A stretch of 64,000 nucleotides of DNA, taken from positions 124,001-188,000 of the forward strand of contig NW_027441280.1 of assembly GCF_949628215.1 (NCBI RefSeq). The letters run 5' to 3'. The notes under the pieces are model-generated. The model made no database searches, was not told the DNA's origin, and saw only the letters and a program-made list of their open reading frames with translations. Made by a program: the position numbers and the translations under genes. Positions 41,515 to 53,420 of the stretch are shown here, one piece after another (the stretch's first letter is position 1; every line of letters begins with the position of its first letter). This stretch comes from Phalacrocorax aristotelis (taxonomy: Eukaryota > Chordata > Aves > Suliformes > Phalacrocoracidae).

Positions 41515-44500
41515 GTAAGAGGCTGTTCCCTGGGGAGCCGGCGCAGGGGGAGCGGAGGTACGCACGGGCACTTGTCGGTGCCCCTGGCCGGTAAAGGGAA
41601 GGTTAAATTGTTAGAGTGCAAATAAATACATTTTATTTAGGGAGGAGTCGTGACTAAATTTAATCGCACCTATTACTGAGCAAACCAGGCAGTCATTATT
41701 CCTAATCTGTAATTAAAAAAAAAATAAAGGCAGTCCTTTTTTATGCCATAAATAGAGTTGCGAGTCATTAATAGCTCAATCTAAATACAGCCGTTATTAC
41801 ATCAACTGCAGGCATTAATGACTCCTGATCAGAAACAAAATAAGGACAGTTTTAGAATCTACAATGAAAATTGAACTGGAAAGCTAAATTGGGAGTGGGT
41901 AATACTGAAATTGTAACAGGGCTGTTAGAAAGTTCAGAGGCAGCGACAGCTCCTGCTTCCAACCCAAGCAGTAAACGAAGCTTTAGATTCTTAAATGAAC
42001 AGAAATAAAGGTGAGCTGTTAAACAGTGGCTGGGTTCAAGCGTAGGCATTAAGAAAATTTGCAGGTGCGGGTGATTCCTGACGAGAACTAACAATTCCAG
42101 AAGATTTAGATTTAAAATGACAAAGCTAATGGAGTGCCACAACCGCCCGGATGTAACTGCAGCCGCTTTGGGGGAATGCCCCAGCCCTCCCCAACCACCG
42201 CTATTAATTACTGCCAAGGAGAGCGAAAGTGAAAGTAGAAGCAGTGCAGGTGAAATGCGAGCAGTACGCTTTTCCTAAGTCATCTCTTCGTGTCAGGAGA
42301 GGAAAGAAAATGGAAAGAAGATGTTTGCAGGGGGTCTGTGCTGGGTTGCCTGCGCGTCTCTTCCGTGCGTCCTTGAGGAGACATTTAGCTCCTGTTGGGC
42401 GCTCGCAGGTGGAGACAGGGCGAGCTGGAGGCGGGATCGGTGCCGGCCCTGAAAAAGGGATGGGCAACGAGCTGAGAGAAGAGGGGGCAAGGGCTGAAAA
42501 AGGGTCTCCAGTTCTGCAGGGAAGGCAGCGGGATGTGACTCGGCAACCGCTCTGAGGAGTGCAGGGTCATTCGCTGCGATGAAGTCAGGGTCTGCGGCTG
42601 GCCCGGAGAGGCAGCAGAAATCCCAAACTCTTTGCAGGGGTACCGGCCAGATTAGGGCAACACCTGAACAGTAAAACCATTTAGGGGAAGCAGAGCTGGG
42701 CTGCACCGCGTGGCCAACCTCCCTCTTCTCCGTGAGTCCCAAAGGGGCAGCTCCAAGAATGTGCTGAGAATTCATCCCTTGCGCTAAAAATGAGACGTAA
42801 GTAGCACCCACCCGTGAATTTTATTTTCTCTCTCGCTCTGCGGCTCCTGCCTGCTTGTCTCTCCTCAGTGCTCACCTGCACCCGTGCTCGGATGGGGCAG
42901 CTGAGGGAAGGTGCTGCCATCTCCCCAGCCCCGGCGGACCGCCCCTCAGCTGTGTCCTCTGTCAGGGAGCGTCGTCATCTCTCCTGCCTCCCAGAGCGTG
43001 TCCTGTAGTGGCAGACGCGCGGGCTTTTCCCTGCACGCGCATACGGGAAGGGAAGCACAGTGAGAGCTGGGCTTGTCAAAGAGTAACGGGGGTGGTGGGA
43101 AGCGTAGCTAGAACCGGAGAGCTACAGCGCAAAAGCAAAGCAGACGGGACACAAAAGTAAAATGGTGCACAGGAATGCTGAGGCGAGAACTCCCGCAGCA
43201 CACAGGAAATCAGTGTCGGAATCTATTTTCTTCTGACTGCCAAATTAAAAATAATGGCACGCTTTGCAACGCTAAGCTCGCTCTGATCGTCTGAACTGTT
43301 TCTTTCCAACTCCCCACCGCCCCCAGCACACCGTTCAGCCTCCTCAGCCTGAAATGCCTTGTTTTCCTTCTTTTTTTTTTTTTTTTTTTATGACAGGGCA
43401 ACTTCTGTTCCCGAGGTGGTGCCCACAGTACAGCTATCTCTTCGAAGGCAGTTTGGTTTAGGTCAGAGAATGTTTAGCCTGGACTGAATCAGCCTCTGTT
43501 TCTATTTCTGGAAATCATCGGTCCTGTGCATAAAGCCCGGAAAAAAGGAAATATGAACCAAAGGACGTGGGGCCTGCAGGGGTAGGAAAATATTTGAGAA
43601 GAGGTTCAGTGGGGAAATGACTGTTTGTCTGTGGGGCGTCCAGGCAAGCAACCCAGCTGCTAGAAAGCGGCGCTGTCCCCAGGATGGCCTCGGCGGTCCC
43701 GTCGGAGTCGGGGGAACAAGGACAAGGCAGGGTGAAGCATCTGACCTGCCGTGTGGAACGTGACTGTACAAAGCACGTGTGATGCACTGCAAGTTCATTT
43801 GTTTAAACTGTGAGTTAAAGAAGGTGTGCAGTTGCTTTGTAAACAGCCGACGCTCTAAAGCTACACCCGTCTAACTGCTAGCTGTATTAAATCTATCGTA
43901 TTGCTGTTTCTGCATTAAAAAAAGTAACAAACCAACACACCTATGTAAGCACGTCTAAGTACAATGGAAAACCACTGTTTAACGCGTGGCATGTGTGGGT
44001 TGTTTTTTTGGGGTGGGAGGGTGGGGTGTATGACAAAAACCTGCGAGAGACACACGCACACACGCACGTGTAATGTTTAGCGCTCACCTAAACCCAAAAA
44101 AGAAAATCCACTCTTTATTTTGCAGCATTAGCATTAGCTTCCAGCGCACAGCCTGAGCGCGTACCTCTGCTCTCACCATCTGCTCCCTCTTCAACCGTGT
44201 GTGGCTGTCATCATCAGCTTGCACAGGCTTTCCTCGTGCAAGTTTCCGCGACAGCTTACGAGAAGGCAGGGAAACCAACCCAGCAAGACGCGTAGTGCCT
44301 TCCTCTATGGGCTCCGTCCAGCCTTTGTTAAAATGAGCAGAAAAGAAATCTGCTGCTGCCTTTACCCTGACTCGCTCTTACAGAGAGCATCTGACTTGAC
44401 CCGCAGCAAAGCGATGCCCCAGGCAGCAGCACGTATTGGCGCGCGCCGCGGTTTCACCCACCTGTTTTACTGCGCCGGTCCTTTCCCACGGCCGATGCCG

Positions 44501-46169
44501 CAGATGTGGCGCGCCCCACCCCCAAACCTCTTTACGAGGGTTCCCTGGGCTCTGCAAGTCGCCTGCTGGACGTGTTGCTGATTCAGGCACGGGCAAAGTC
44601 AGCTTCTTCGCTGGCCTCGGGCCAGGGCAGCCACGTACTCGAGGGAAACTGAGAATATCTCCAGCGAGATCTCACCGGGCGGCTGGGACCTCGTCAGTAG
44701 GGGAGAAAGCCAAGCGACTGACACTGAAAGGGAGCTCTTTGCTAGGCTGTAGATCGTAAAGTTAAAAAAGAAAACAAACCTGCCTTTTTAAAAATGCCCT
44801 CTTTTGAGTCTGCCACGTTTGATACAGATTTTTAAAATTGCAGGGTATATCTCCTACAGGCCTCATGCAAAGGGAAGTGAGTACTTCTGGCTCTCAGGAC
44901 AAGGGGGTCCCTCAGGAGCCCAGGTGCTCACGCCAGCCGGCATCTGGCACAGCACAGGGCAGGAGCTTTGGCAGTAGTACGTGAGCTGAGAATGAGAGTC
45001 AGGCAGCACTGCACGCTTCTCCTGTGAGCCGCCGAGGCTCGCGCGCTGTACCTTCCACGAATAAAAGGCCAGAAGAGTCAGCATTTCTGCTAGTTCCAGC
45101 CTCATCCGTACCCTCGTCGGTGTAGCTGTAAGCGAGCGTCCCGTAGCGACTGGGAGCGTGGCAGCTGGGCTTCCTGCGCTGCCTTAGGTTGTGCCCTTGG
45201 AGAGACCCTTCTCCGAGCCCCGGGCTGGGTGGGCTGCGGTGCCGTTCAACGCTGAATAGGCACGAAGGCCTATAAACAAAATGTATTTATATTGCACCCA
45301 TACCCGGCAGCCAACCGCCGCTTTATTTACGTATTCTGCACCTCCTGCCGACGCTTTTAAACTTAGCCGATATTGCCGCAGTTTTCTCTGACGGGGCAGG
45401 GGACTGCCACGCAGCAGGGGGAGTTTCTGGGTGCCTCCCACGGACACAGACGTCCTCAGCTGGGTAGGGACAGGGTGAGAGCTGGAACAACTCTGCTGAC
45501 ATGTAAGGGCCGTCCCAGGGCAAGGCTCCTCGGTCTGGGGGCTGAAAGGCGAGCCGCGCTGGGTGGTTGGTGTGGGAGTTGTGGAGCAAGTAGGGGAAAA
45601 AAAAACCAAAAAGAAAAAACCATCCAAATGTTTCACAGCAGGTAGAAAGCTTGGCAGAAAGCAAACTGAATGCTGTAAAGACAAAAGCCGAAAGCCGGCT
45701 ATGGACTGTACGAAAAGAGTCAGTGCCACGGAAAGAGGTTATTTCTTCAACTGACCATAGGAGGCTTTTTGTGAGATAACACAACACCTCTTCTTTCTGC
45801 TACAGCGCGGCACCGCAGCAGTAATGGGCCAGAGCGTGCGAGCGCCTTTGGCAGGATCGGTAACGGCCGGGGCACGGCCGACCGGCCAGCCCACCTTCCG
45901 CACAAGGAAAACACCATTCCCCTGGAACGCCACGCAGACCCAGGACGGGTAAGGCGGAGGCCGAGCCCAGGCGCCCCCATTGCCAAGGACCACCTTGGCC
46001 TTGCAGCGTCTCACGCTTCGGGGTGTTCTGCTGGCCGTGGCTAAGCTCAGGCCCTCTGCTCGTGGCTGCCCCCGGTCCCCCGGCGCCGGTCGGGCCCCAG
46101 CCCCCAGCGCGGTGCGGCGCAGGGCAGTGACCCAGCAGGGCGGCCCCACGGGCCCCAGCCCCCCACCCC
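41515..46169. other. Unique spacer DNA, no gene seen
   Basis: 41610-41850 is AT-rich with ATTAAT words and an 11-bp inverted repeat (41762-41772 and 41814-41824). Poly-T at about 43372-43390, an ACACACGC run at 44048-44070 and an A-rich patch at 45595-45622 are simple sequence. Open frames up to 181 codons on either strand lack supporting splice or start context. Confidence 0.4.
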
Positions 46170-46842
46170 CCGCCGTGCCTGCGGCCAGGGCCCCGCGGCC
46201 GCCGGCCCCTTCCTCCTCTGCCCGCTCCCGTCGCGGACGGCTCGGTATGTGTCACGAGGGGCAGCCCCGTTGAGCAGCTCTGGGAGGGCGCGCGGCTCTG
46301 CCCGGCCGTGACCGGGGCCCGCAGGGGTTTCCCGCTCGCTCGCTCGCCCCGAAAGGAGCTGGCCCCGAGCCGGCGCGTCCCCCCCCGCCCGGCCCACGGC
46401 GCCCTCGCGAGCTGAGCGCGGCCCGGCCAGCAGGGGGGCGCTGGCGCTCAACGGCTGGGCGCGGGGGCGGTCCGGCGCGGGGGAGGGGCCGGTGGGGGCC
46501 GGTCCTTCCGGCCGCCCTCTAAGGGCCGCCCCGCGGGGCTCCGGCTTCCGGTGGCGCAGCGCGGCGGAGCGGAGGTGGGAGCGGGTGCGTGGGGCGGCTG
46601 CGCCGCGAGGTGTCTCTTTGCGGTGCCGGGGCCCCTCTGCGGCCCGGCGTGGGAAGCCCGTGGCCGGCGGAGACTGCTCGGAGCTGGGCGGGGAGCACCG
46701 CGGCAGTCCGACCGCAGGCAGCCATCCCCTGCGGTGGCCGCCAGCTCCTCAGGACTCCTGGAGGCCTGGCAGCGCCCGACCCTCGCCTGCGGCAGCCGCC
46801 TGGGAGAGCAGCGCGGCCGTGGCCAGGGGCCGGAGAGCGCTG
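46170..46842 (+). promoter_or_regulatory. Second CpG island with ETS sites and candidate exon 1
   Basis: CCTTCCGG at about 46503-46510 and GGCTTCCGGTGG at about 46542-46553 in very CpG-rich DNA, no TATA box. A strong donor, CTG|GTGAGTGAG, follows at 46842. Predicted exon 1 is therefore about 46550-46842 on the plus strand. The G-rich array begins ~30 bp into the predicted intron. Confidence 0.5.
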
Positions 46843-46867
46843 GTGAGTGAGTTCGGGCAGCGGTGGG

Positions 46868-48330
46868 GAGGCTCCGTGCCGGGCCCGACCCCGGGCCGGG
46901 GTGGGGGGGGGGCGGCTCCGTGCCGGGCCCGACCCCGGGCCGGGGTGGGGGGGGGCGGCTCCGTGCCGGGCCCGACCCCGGGCCCGACCCCGGGCCGGGG
47001 TGGGGGGGGGGCGGCTCCGTGCCGGGCCCGACCCCGGGCCCGACCCCGGGCCGGGGTGGGGGGGGGGCGGCTCCGTGCCGGGCCCGACCCCGGGCCCGAC
47101 CCCGGGCCGGGGTGGGGGGGGGGGCGGCTCCGTGCCGGGCCCGACCCCGGGCCCGGGGCCGGGCCGGGGTGGGGGGGGGGCGGCTCCGTGCCGGGCCCGA
47201 CCCCGGGCCCGGGGCCGGGGTGGGGGGGGGCGGCTCCGTGCCGGGCCCGGGGCCGGGCCCGGGCCGGGGTGGGGGGGGGCGGCTCCCGTGCCGGGCCCGA
47301 CCCCGGGCCCGGGCCGGGGTGGGGGGGGGCGGCTCCGTGCCGGGCCCGACCCCGGGCCCGGGCCGGGGTGGGGGGGGCGGCTCCGTGCCGGGCCCGACCC
47401 CGGGCCGCTCCGGGCCGGGGTGGGGGGGGCGGGGGGCGGCTCCGTGCCGGGCCCGACCCCGGGCCGCTCCGGGCCGGGGTGGGGGGGGCGGGGGCGGCTC
47501 CGTGCCGGGCCCGACCCCGGGCCGCTCCGGGCCGGGGTGGGGGGGCGGGGGCGGCTCCGGGGCCGGGCCCGACCCCGGGCCGCTCCGGGCCGGGGTGGGG
47601 GGGGGCGGGGGCGGCTCCGGGCCGCTCCGGGCCGGGGTGGGGGTGGGGGGGGTGGCTCCGGGCCGGGCCCGGGCCCGGGCCGCTCCGGGCCGGGGTGGGG
47701 GGGGGGGGGGGCGGCTCCGGGCCGGGCCGGGGTGGGGGTGGGGGGGCGGCTCCGGGCCGGGCCGGGGTGGGGGGAGGGAGGGGGGCGGCTCCGGGCCGGG
47801 CCCGGGCCCGGGGCCGCTCCGGGCCGGGGTGGGGGGGGGGGGGGGGGCGGCTCCGGGCCGGGCCGGGGTGGGGGGGGGGGGGGCGGCTCCGGGCCGGGCC
47901 CGGGCCCGGGCCGCGGCTCCGGGCCGGGCCGGGGTGGGGGGGGGGGCGGCTCCGGGCCGGGCCCGGGCCCGGGCCGCGGCTTCCGGGCCGGGGTGGGGGT
48001 GGGGGGGGGCGGCTCCGGGCCGGGCCCGGGCCCGGGCCGCGGCTCCGGGCCGGGGGTGGGTGTGGGGGGGGCGGCCTCCGGGCCGGGCCCGGGCCCGGGC
48101 CGCTCCGGGCCGGGCCGGGGTGGGGGGGGGCGGCTCCGGGCCGGGCCCGGGCCCGGGCCGCTCCGGGCCGGGCCGGGGTGTGGGGGGGGCGGCTCCGGGC
48201 CGGGCCCGGGCCCGGGCCGCTCCGGGCCGGGGTGGGGGGGGGGGGGCGGCTCCGGGCCGGGGCCCGGGCCCGGGCCGCTCCGGGCCGGGGTGGGGGGGGG
48301 GGCGGCTCCGGGCCGGGCCCGGGGCCCCGC
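46868..48330. repeat. G-rich minisatellite, about 28 units, quadruplex-prone
   Basis: Each unit is GGCGGCTCCG, then CGGGCCGGGCCCG-type palindromes, then GGGGTGGGG with a run of 7-18 G. Unit length varies from about 30 to 68 bp. Early units carry GTGCCGGGCCCGACCCC; later ones CGGGCCGGGCCCGGGCC, so there is a sequence gradient along the array. No A/T-rich codons occur, so frames of more than 500 codons are open on both strands; these are not genes. Confidence 0.9.
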
Positions 48331-49590
48331 AGAGAAGCCCTGGTCGGGCATCGTTCGCTTTTGCACAATGTAGGGCTTTCCCCGTCTATTTTCTGTGTAC
48401 TGTGTTTTGGGCCACCTGAAACCCTTTGGCCGGGTAGGTTTGGTGCGGGGAGATGGCAGGTCTGGAGCCTGAAAGATCTCGGGTGGGGGGCGGGGGAGGT
48501 ATTTTTGCCTTAAAACTCTGAGCCCACCTCGTGTGTCATGTCGTGTTATCACGTCGTGAGTCTGGTGACTGTGGCAAATGGCTCAGTTGGGCGTTTTCTG
48601 ATAAATAACTTCTGAACGTGTGCGTGTGTAGGCACGGGGAGATTTGTGCAGGGTGACAGAGCCCCTTGTGCTTCTGTGCTAATGTCTACCTGTTCTAGAC
48701 CTCCAGTGTTGGAAAGCCTTTGTTTAGTGCCTAGTTGTGCCTGCGTAACAAATGTTTTAGCTGCTGATGTGTTATACCTCTGCTGTGAACTTTTTCCTGG
48801 GTGGCTTGATTGTTTCTGGTTGTCCGTGTAAATCTAGGCAGATATTTTCTGCCCGGTGGTGAAGCCTATCGCTTTGGATAACAAAGGGCAGGAGAGCAAT
48901 AAAGAAAAAGGTGATTCGTCTGCTGCAGCTCCTTGGAAACGATTCGTTCCTTATTTTCTGCCGTTGGGGAGGTGTTGTGCTTTCCAGATAATGCAGCCTC
49001 TCCTGTGCCTGTCCACGCCGTGCATTTTTGTCCTGCCCTTGCTTGAAAAGGCTCTCCTTGCCTTCTTCCTCTGTGCTGCAGTTGGCTTAATCTCTCGCTG
49101 CTGCTGCTGGAAGAGGGATAAAGGGAGTGTTGTTGATCGGGTTGTTAAAAGCTTTTTCGCGGGCTGTAACGCGCGGGAAGGGGTGGGCGGGGGGGGGGCG
49201 ACTCAGTACGGGGAGGGGGAGGATCAGGCTGCGGGGAAAATGGGAAACCAACATCACCCTTCCCTCCTACGGCGCAGCCCGGCTGCACGGCTCCCCGGGG
49301 ATGCCCCTGCCCCGCGGGTGTACCGTGTGTTGCGCCCCCCGCGTGGGGCGGGGGGGGACGACACACCCCCACACAGTCGGCGGCACTGGGGCAACCCCTG
49401 CCCCAGGGCTCCGCGCTCGTACCCGGCTCTCCCCGCTCCGGCACGGCACGGGGCTGGACGCACCGAGGAGACCCCGGAGCGGCTTCTCGCGGGCTGGGCG
49501 AGAACAGGGCCTGGCCCCGAGCAGCCGAGCGGGCACCGCCGGTAGCTCGGAGGAGCGGGGGCCGGCTCGGCTCGAGGCGTCAGAGCGAAA
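48331..49590. other. Unique spacer DNA, no gene seen
   Basis: Probable intron of the transcript predicted from 46.5 kb. Contains CTGCTGCTGCTGG at about 49099, a G run at about 49188-49199 and GC-rich DNA from 49230 on. A 229-codon plus-strand frame at 48856-49545 has no ATG in a good context and no recognisable domain. Confidence 0.35.
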
Positions 49591-50160
49591 AGGGACGAGA
49601 ACCGTCCCGGAGCGTTGGGGGGGCGGCGGATGGTCCGGTGGCCGGGTTCGGCTCCGTGCCGGGCCGTGGGGCAGCCGGAGCCGCGCCGGGGGGCAGGTGA
49701 GGAGCCGCGTGGCCGGGCGCGCTGTGGGTCGGCGGGTTTCGGCTGTGGGGTCTCCCGGTCCGCGGAGTCCCCGGGGGGGGGTTGCGGGCAGCAGTGGCCC
49801 CGGGCCGAGCGCTTTCGTGGGTCGGTGGTTGTGTTTTGGGCCGAGCCCGTGCCCGGCCGTGGGGAAGTAGGGGCAGCCCCCACCCGGCTCTCGGCTGCTC
49901 CTCGTCGGGGTCGGGCGGCGGCGGCGACCCCGGCGGGGGCTCCTGTGGTGCCGGGCGGGTCCCCCCTTGCCCGCGAGGCAGGCAAGGACCCTGGCTGCTG
50001 CCGCCGCGGTTTGCTGGAGGCGGGCTGGGCCCGGCCCCCTGTGGGGTTGGGGTGCGGGCCCGGCGCTGCCGGGGAAACGCGGCCTGCGAGAGCAGGAAGA
50101 AAGCGCTGCCGGGGCCGGCGCTGGGCTGCCCCGCTGGGGTGCGGGGCCGGGCCCGCGCAG
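49591..50160 (+). promoter_or_regulatory. Third GC-rich island with a splice donor
   Basis: CpG-rich DNA with donor GGGGGCAG|GTGAGG at 49696. It contains one copy of the 17-mer CGGCTCCGTGCCGGGCC (49649-49665), identical to the core of the early units of the 46.87-48.33 kb array. Might be an alternative first exon or the source of the amplified core. Confidence 0.35.
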
Positions 50161-52139
50161 TTCAGTTCCCAAGGCCTCCCCGACAGTGCCCGCGTGGGCC
50201 GTGGGGGTGCAGGGCTGTGGGGTGGCTGCGCTCTCCGCGCCCCTGAGCGTTGCCCGTGGGGACTGCGGAGGGGGCCGGGACGCAGCCAGGCTCAGCTGGT
50301 TTGGTCCCTGAACGGGGAGAGCACAGCTCTTCTGTTCCTGGGCCTTGAGAGCAGGCTCCTGTGGCTGATGCCGGGGCCCTGAAACAGATCGAGTCGTGCG
50401 TTTTGAGGGCCTGAGCGAGGGGACTAAGTCGTGTGGTTTTGGGCTGAGGAGCAGAGGTCAAGTGCTGCATTTTTGGGACTTGAGAACAGGCTCAGCAGCT
50501 GGGCTTTTTGGCTCAGAACCGGTCCCAAAGTGAGCTGGTTTGGGGGCCAAAAGCAGCAGCCGGTTTGGCTGCTTGTGCAGGCTGGGGGGTGGGGGCATTG
50601 GGGGCTGCAGGGGAAAGCAGGGGTTGGGCAGGGTACGAGGACCCTCCCCGGAGGTGGGGGTCCGGTCACATCGGACCCCGAAGTTCGGGAGGCCGGCATG
50701 CACCAGAGCGAACTCGCCACCTGAGGCGGGTCTCTGGAGGAAGGGTGCTTTTTGGATCCAGCGCAGCGCACCCTCTTTGGGTCCAGCTCTTCTTTCTGCG
50801 CTGCTTAGAATAGTTATTAACCAATTAATTAATCATACAAACTAAGTCACAACAGCTCTGTCGGCTCCATCGTGGTTCGGAGCTCTGAATCGGTTTCACT
50901 TGGTGTCTAACATGTTTTTTCCCCGAGGAGAGGCTAAGTTTCAAAGTTAATTAGTTTTCTCATAAGTGTGTCAGTCAATAAAATTGAGTTACGATTGTTA
51001 AAACCACAAAGGTGACAGGAGTCTCACGGATCTGGTCTATTTCTGAAAATGTATTCATCCCATGCAAATGTCATCGGGATACAGATCATCTGCACTTCAT
51101 GCTCTGACAAGACAAGATGCTGAGACAGGGATGAGCTCCAAAAGGACTACTGAAAAGAAAAAAAACGCATTCCACAGTCATGGGGTTTTTTTGGTTGCGT
51201 TTGGGGGGGCGGGGTGGCTTTAACAAAAGAGTGCAGTGTTGGCCGGCAGCAGCCTGCAGAGCACTTTTGCTGCCTGATCTCTCCTTTTCTTCTCTTCCAC
51301 TCCTCTTTCAGGGCTGTAATTGTCATTTGGATAGTTTTAGAAGAGCAGTTAAGTTGCTCGCCTGTGTCAGTGTGCTGGTAATACCAGGAAGGTGAATGCT
51401 TGAACCGGTCGGGCGGGTAGGAATGAATAACTTGGCTGCAGGTAGAACTTCTGAGGGAAGACCAGCAAAACCAGGAAGCAAATAGCAAGTTCCCAAAAAA
51501 TGTGCGGGTGTCAAACACATAAAAGTTTCATTGCCGAATGTTTTTGGGAATATGTTCCCAATGGCTATTTTTAGTAAACATAAATTTTCAGGAGATTCAG
51601 GGTTGTGCGTGGCAAAACATGTCCCTCTGTTTTTGTGTCCTGCCGCACAAACGGCCGGCGGCAGGGCTCTTGTTCCCTGCTCTCGCTATTGCCACAGCAG
51701 GGCTGCGATATTTAGACCTAAGAGATGGGTTTAGGAATGGAAGGAGAGAGAACGCCTGTGTTCTGTAAGGGCTATGAATGCTGACCCTTTGTCTCCGTCT
51801 GCCGCTTTTCCTGTGCGGGTGATGAAGCTGTTTTACTTTTCTCTGTTGTTCCAGGTCTAAATAGCTGCGAAGCTGTCGCCGCTGTGGGTGCGCAATTTGT
51901 GTTGCTGTGTTTCTGTGGAGTTCTAGCTACGGCTCGCTTCTAGTGTGGCCAAGCGTCAAGGTAGGGCTTTCAGTTTAAAGCTTCAGAAGCGCTGCGCGCC
52001 GAGATGGGTGTAGGTGAAACTGCTGTTGCGCCTGCAGCTGTGCTCGCAGGGATGCTGGGTGGCTCTGCATCAAACCGGCGAGGTGCGCGTGGACCTCCGT
52101 CGGGCTGCGCCCTGGGTGCGCGAGCGTGCGGTGTTTTTG
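50161..52139. other. Unique spacer DNA, no gene seen
   Basis: 50320-50540 has two or three degenerate repeats around CTTGAGA(G/A)CAGGCTC. The rest, 50810-52139, is single copy without recognisable coding content. CpG density falls after 50800. Confidence 0.35.
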
Positions 52140-52560
52140 CTGTTCCGGCTTGCACGTGCGAGGGCTTAACGTTTGATTTAATGCATTTCCTTTAACGGCA
52201 GGCTGTAGTTGGGCTCTAGACGGTATTCCTACGTGGGCACAAGAGCTGTGGAATGGTTAAGCTGTTGCTGTGCCTCCAGGTGACTTGTTCAGTAACGCTG
52301 TTTTTCCAGGTGCAGATGGATGAGTCGTGCAGGGCAACGGAGGAGGGCCCAGGGGAGCGCTGTAAGAAGGTGAGTCTGTGTAGTACTGGAGGGAAGATGT
52401 GACTGATGGCTATAGGGCTCCATTATGGGTTTTACTCTTTTTTTTTTTGTGATCCGAGGGTGCTAAGCGATGAGCCGAGCGTGATCTGGGCCCTGGAGGT
52501 GAGTCAGGCAAGGTGACCGGTGCTTGGTGGGCTGGAGTAGGTGTTCTTTTTCAGGTTATT
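52140..52560 (+). repeat. Exon-containing repeat, copy 3
   Basis: Third copy, about 20 kb from copies 1 and 2. Landmarks: GGCTCTAGACGGTATTCCTACG, TTAAGCTGTTGCTGTGCC, GGGAAGATGTGACTGATGGC, then GCTTGGTGGGCTGGAGTAG. Its exon-like part, 52310-52369, is the only one of the three that is open throughout. Confidence 0.75.
52310..52369 (+). other. Candidate exon (60 bp, 20 codons)
   Basis: Acceptor CGCTGTTTTTCCAG, donor GTGAGTCTG. In phase 0 it reads VQMDESCRATEEGPGERCKK without stop. The matching segments at 31429 and 32475 both contain an in-frame TGA. Either one active and two decayed exons, or a non-coding exon. Confidence 0.35.
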
Positions 52561-53420
52561 CAGGGTTTTTTCTCCTTCTCTTCACTTTCCCATCCCAATT
52601 TGGGGCCGATTCCCTCAAACGGGGACTTCCCCCTGTGGGGCTGCTTATGCAGCCTGGGAGCTGCTGCCTGGGCACAAAAATACCTCAAACCCCTTACTCT
52701 GGGTCTGCAATGGGGGGTGAAAAAACAGAAAGAATTCTGGTGGAAAGAAAACAACTTGGGGCTTCTGGGAAAGCCAACTCCAGCTGGATTTGTGCAGCTG
52801 GAAAGGAAAAAAAGGGTGGTGGTGGGGAAGGAACAACCACCTAAAAGCACCCACCAACCATTCTCATGCACAAAACCGAAAGTGAAAATGACCATTTTTT
52901 GTAGGGTAAAAGCACAAAAAGTCCCCACAGAACTCAGTAGTTTGGAAAAGCAACCCCAATTATTACATTATGTAAAGAAGGCGGGGAAAAAAAGAAAACC
53001 AAAACAAAACCCTATCACAACCCTGATGCCACATGCCTACCAGCAGTTCCTGGGGCTTATTCTGCGGGGGTGGGGAACCCAACCTTGTTCCCCAGGTTTG
53101 CTGTGCTGCTTCTCCTCCCTCGGGCATGCGGGGGGCAGTGGCATGGACAGTAGCAAGCACCAGACGTTTTTAAGAGGTCGAGAGGAAAGGACAAATGCTC
53201 GAGACGCTTTGCTGTTTGGTGCAGAGGCAATGAATGGTGCTGCTGGGGCTGCGAGGGGGAAAGGTGCAGAGGAATAGAAGCTCTGTGGATGCAGCCAAGT
53301 TATGGTTTCTGGATGGTATTAATCGAGAAGAGTAATTCAGATAATGCTGCTGCCCAGCGACCAGAATTGGGTACTGAGCCCGGGAGCCGCGCACGCGCGG
53401 TGGCGTCCCTGTGATCCCCA
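52561..53420. repeat. Duplicated flank of the NRF1 array, copy 2, with one repeat unit
   Basis: Aligns to 36250-37740 as described there, and continues into a single equivalent of the 76-bp unit at about 53343-53408 (GAATTGGGTACTGAGCCC, then CCGCGCACGCGCGGTGGCG). The NRF1-type core here is GCGCACGCGC. This shows what the locus looks like without amplification. Confidence 0.75.

Noticed and set aside
46492-48552. Frames of more than 500 codons, up to 677, on both strands over the G-rich array
   Set aside because: The array has almost no A or T, so stop codons cannot occur in any frame; the products are Gly/Pro/Arg/Ala repeats on both strands.
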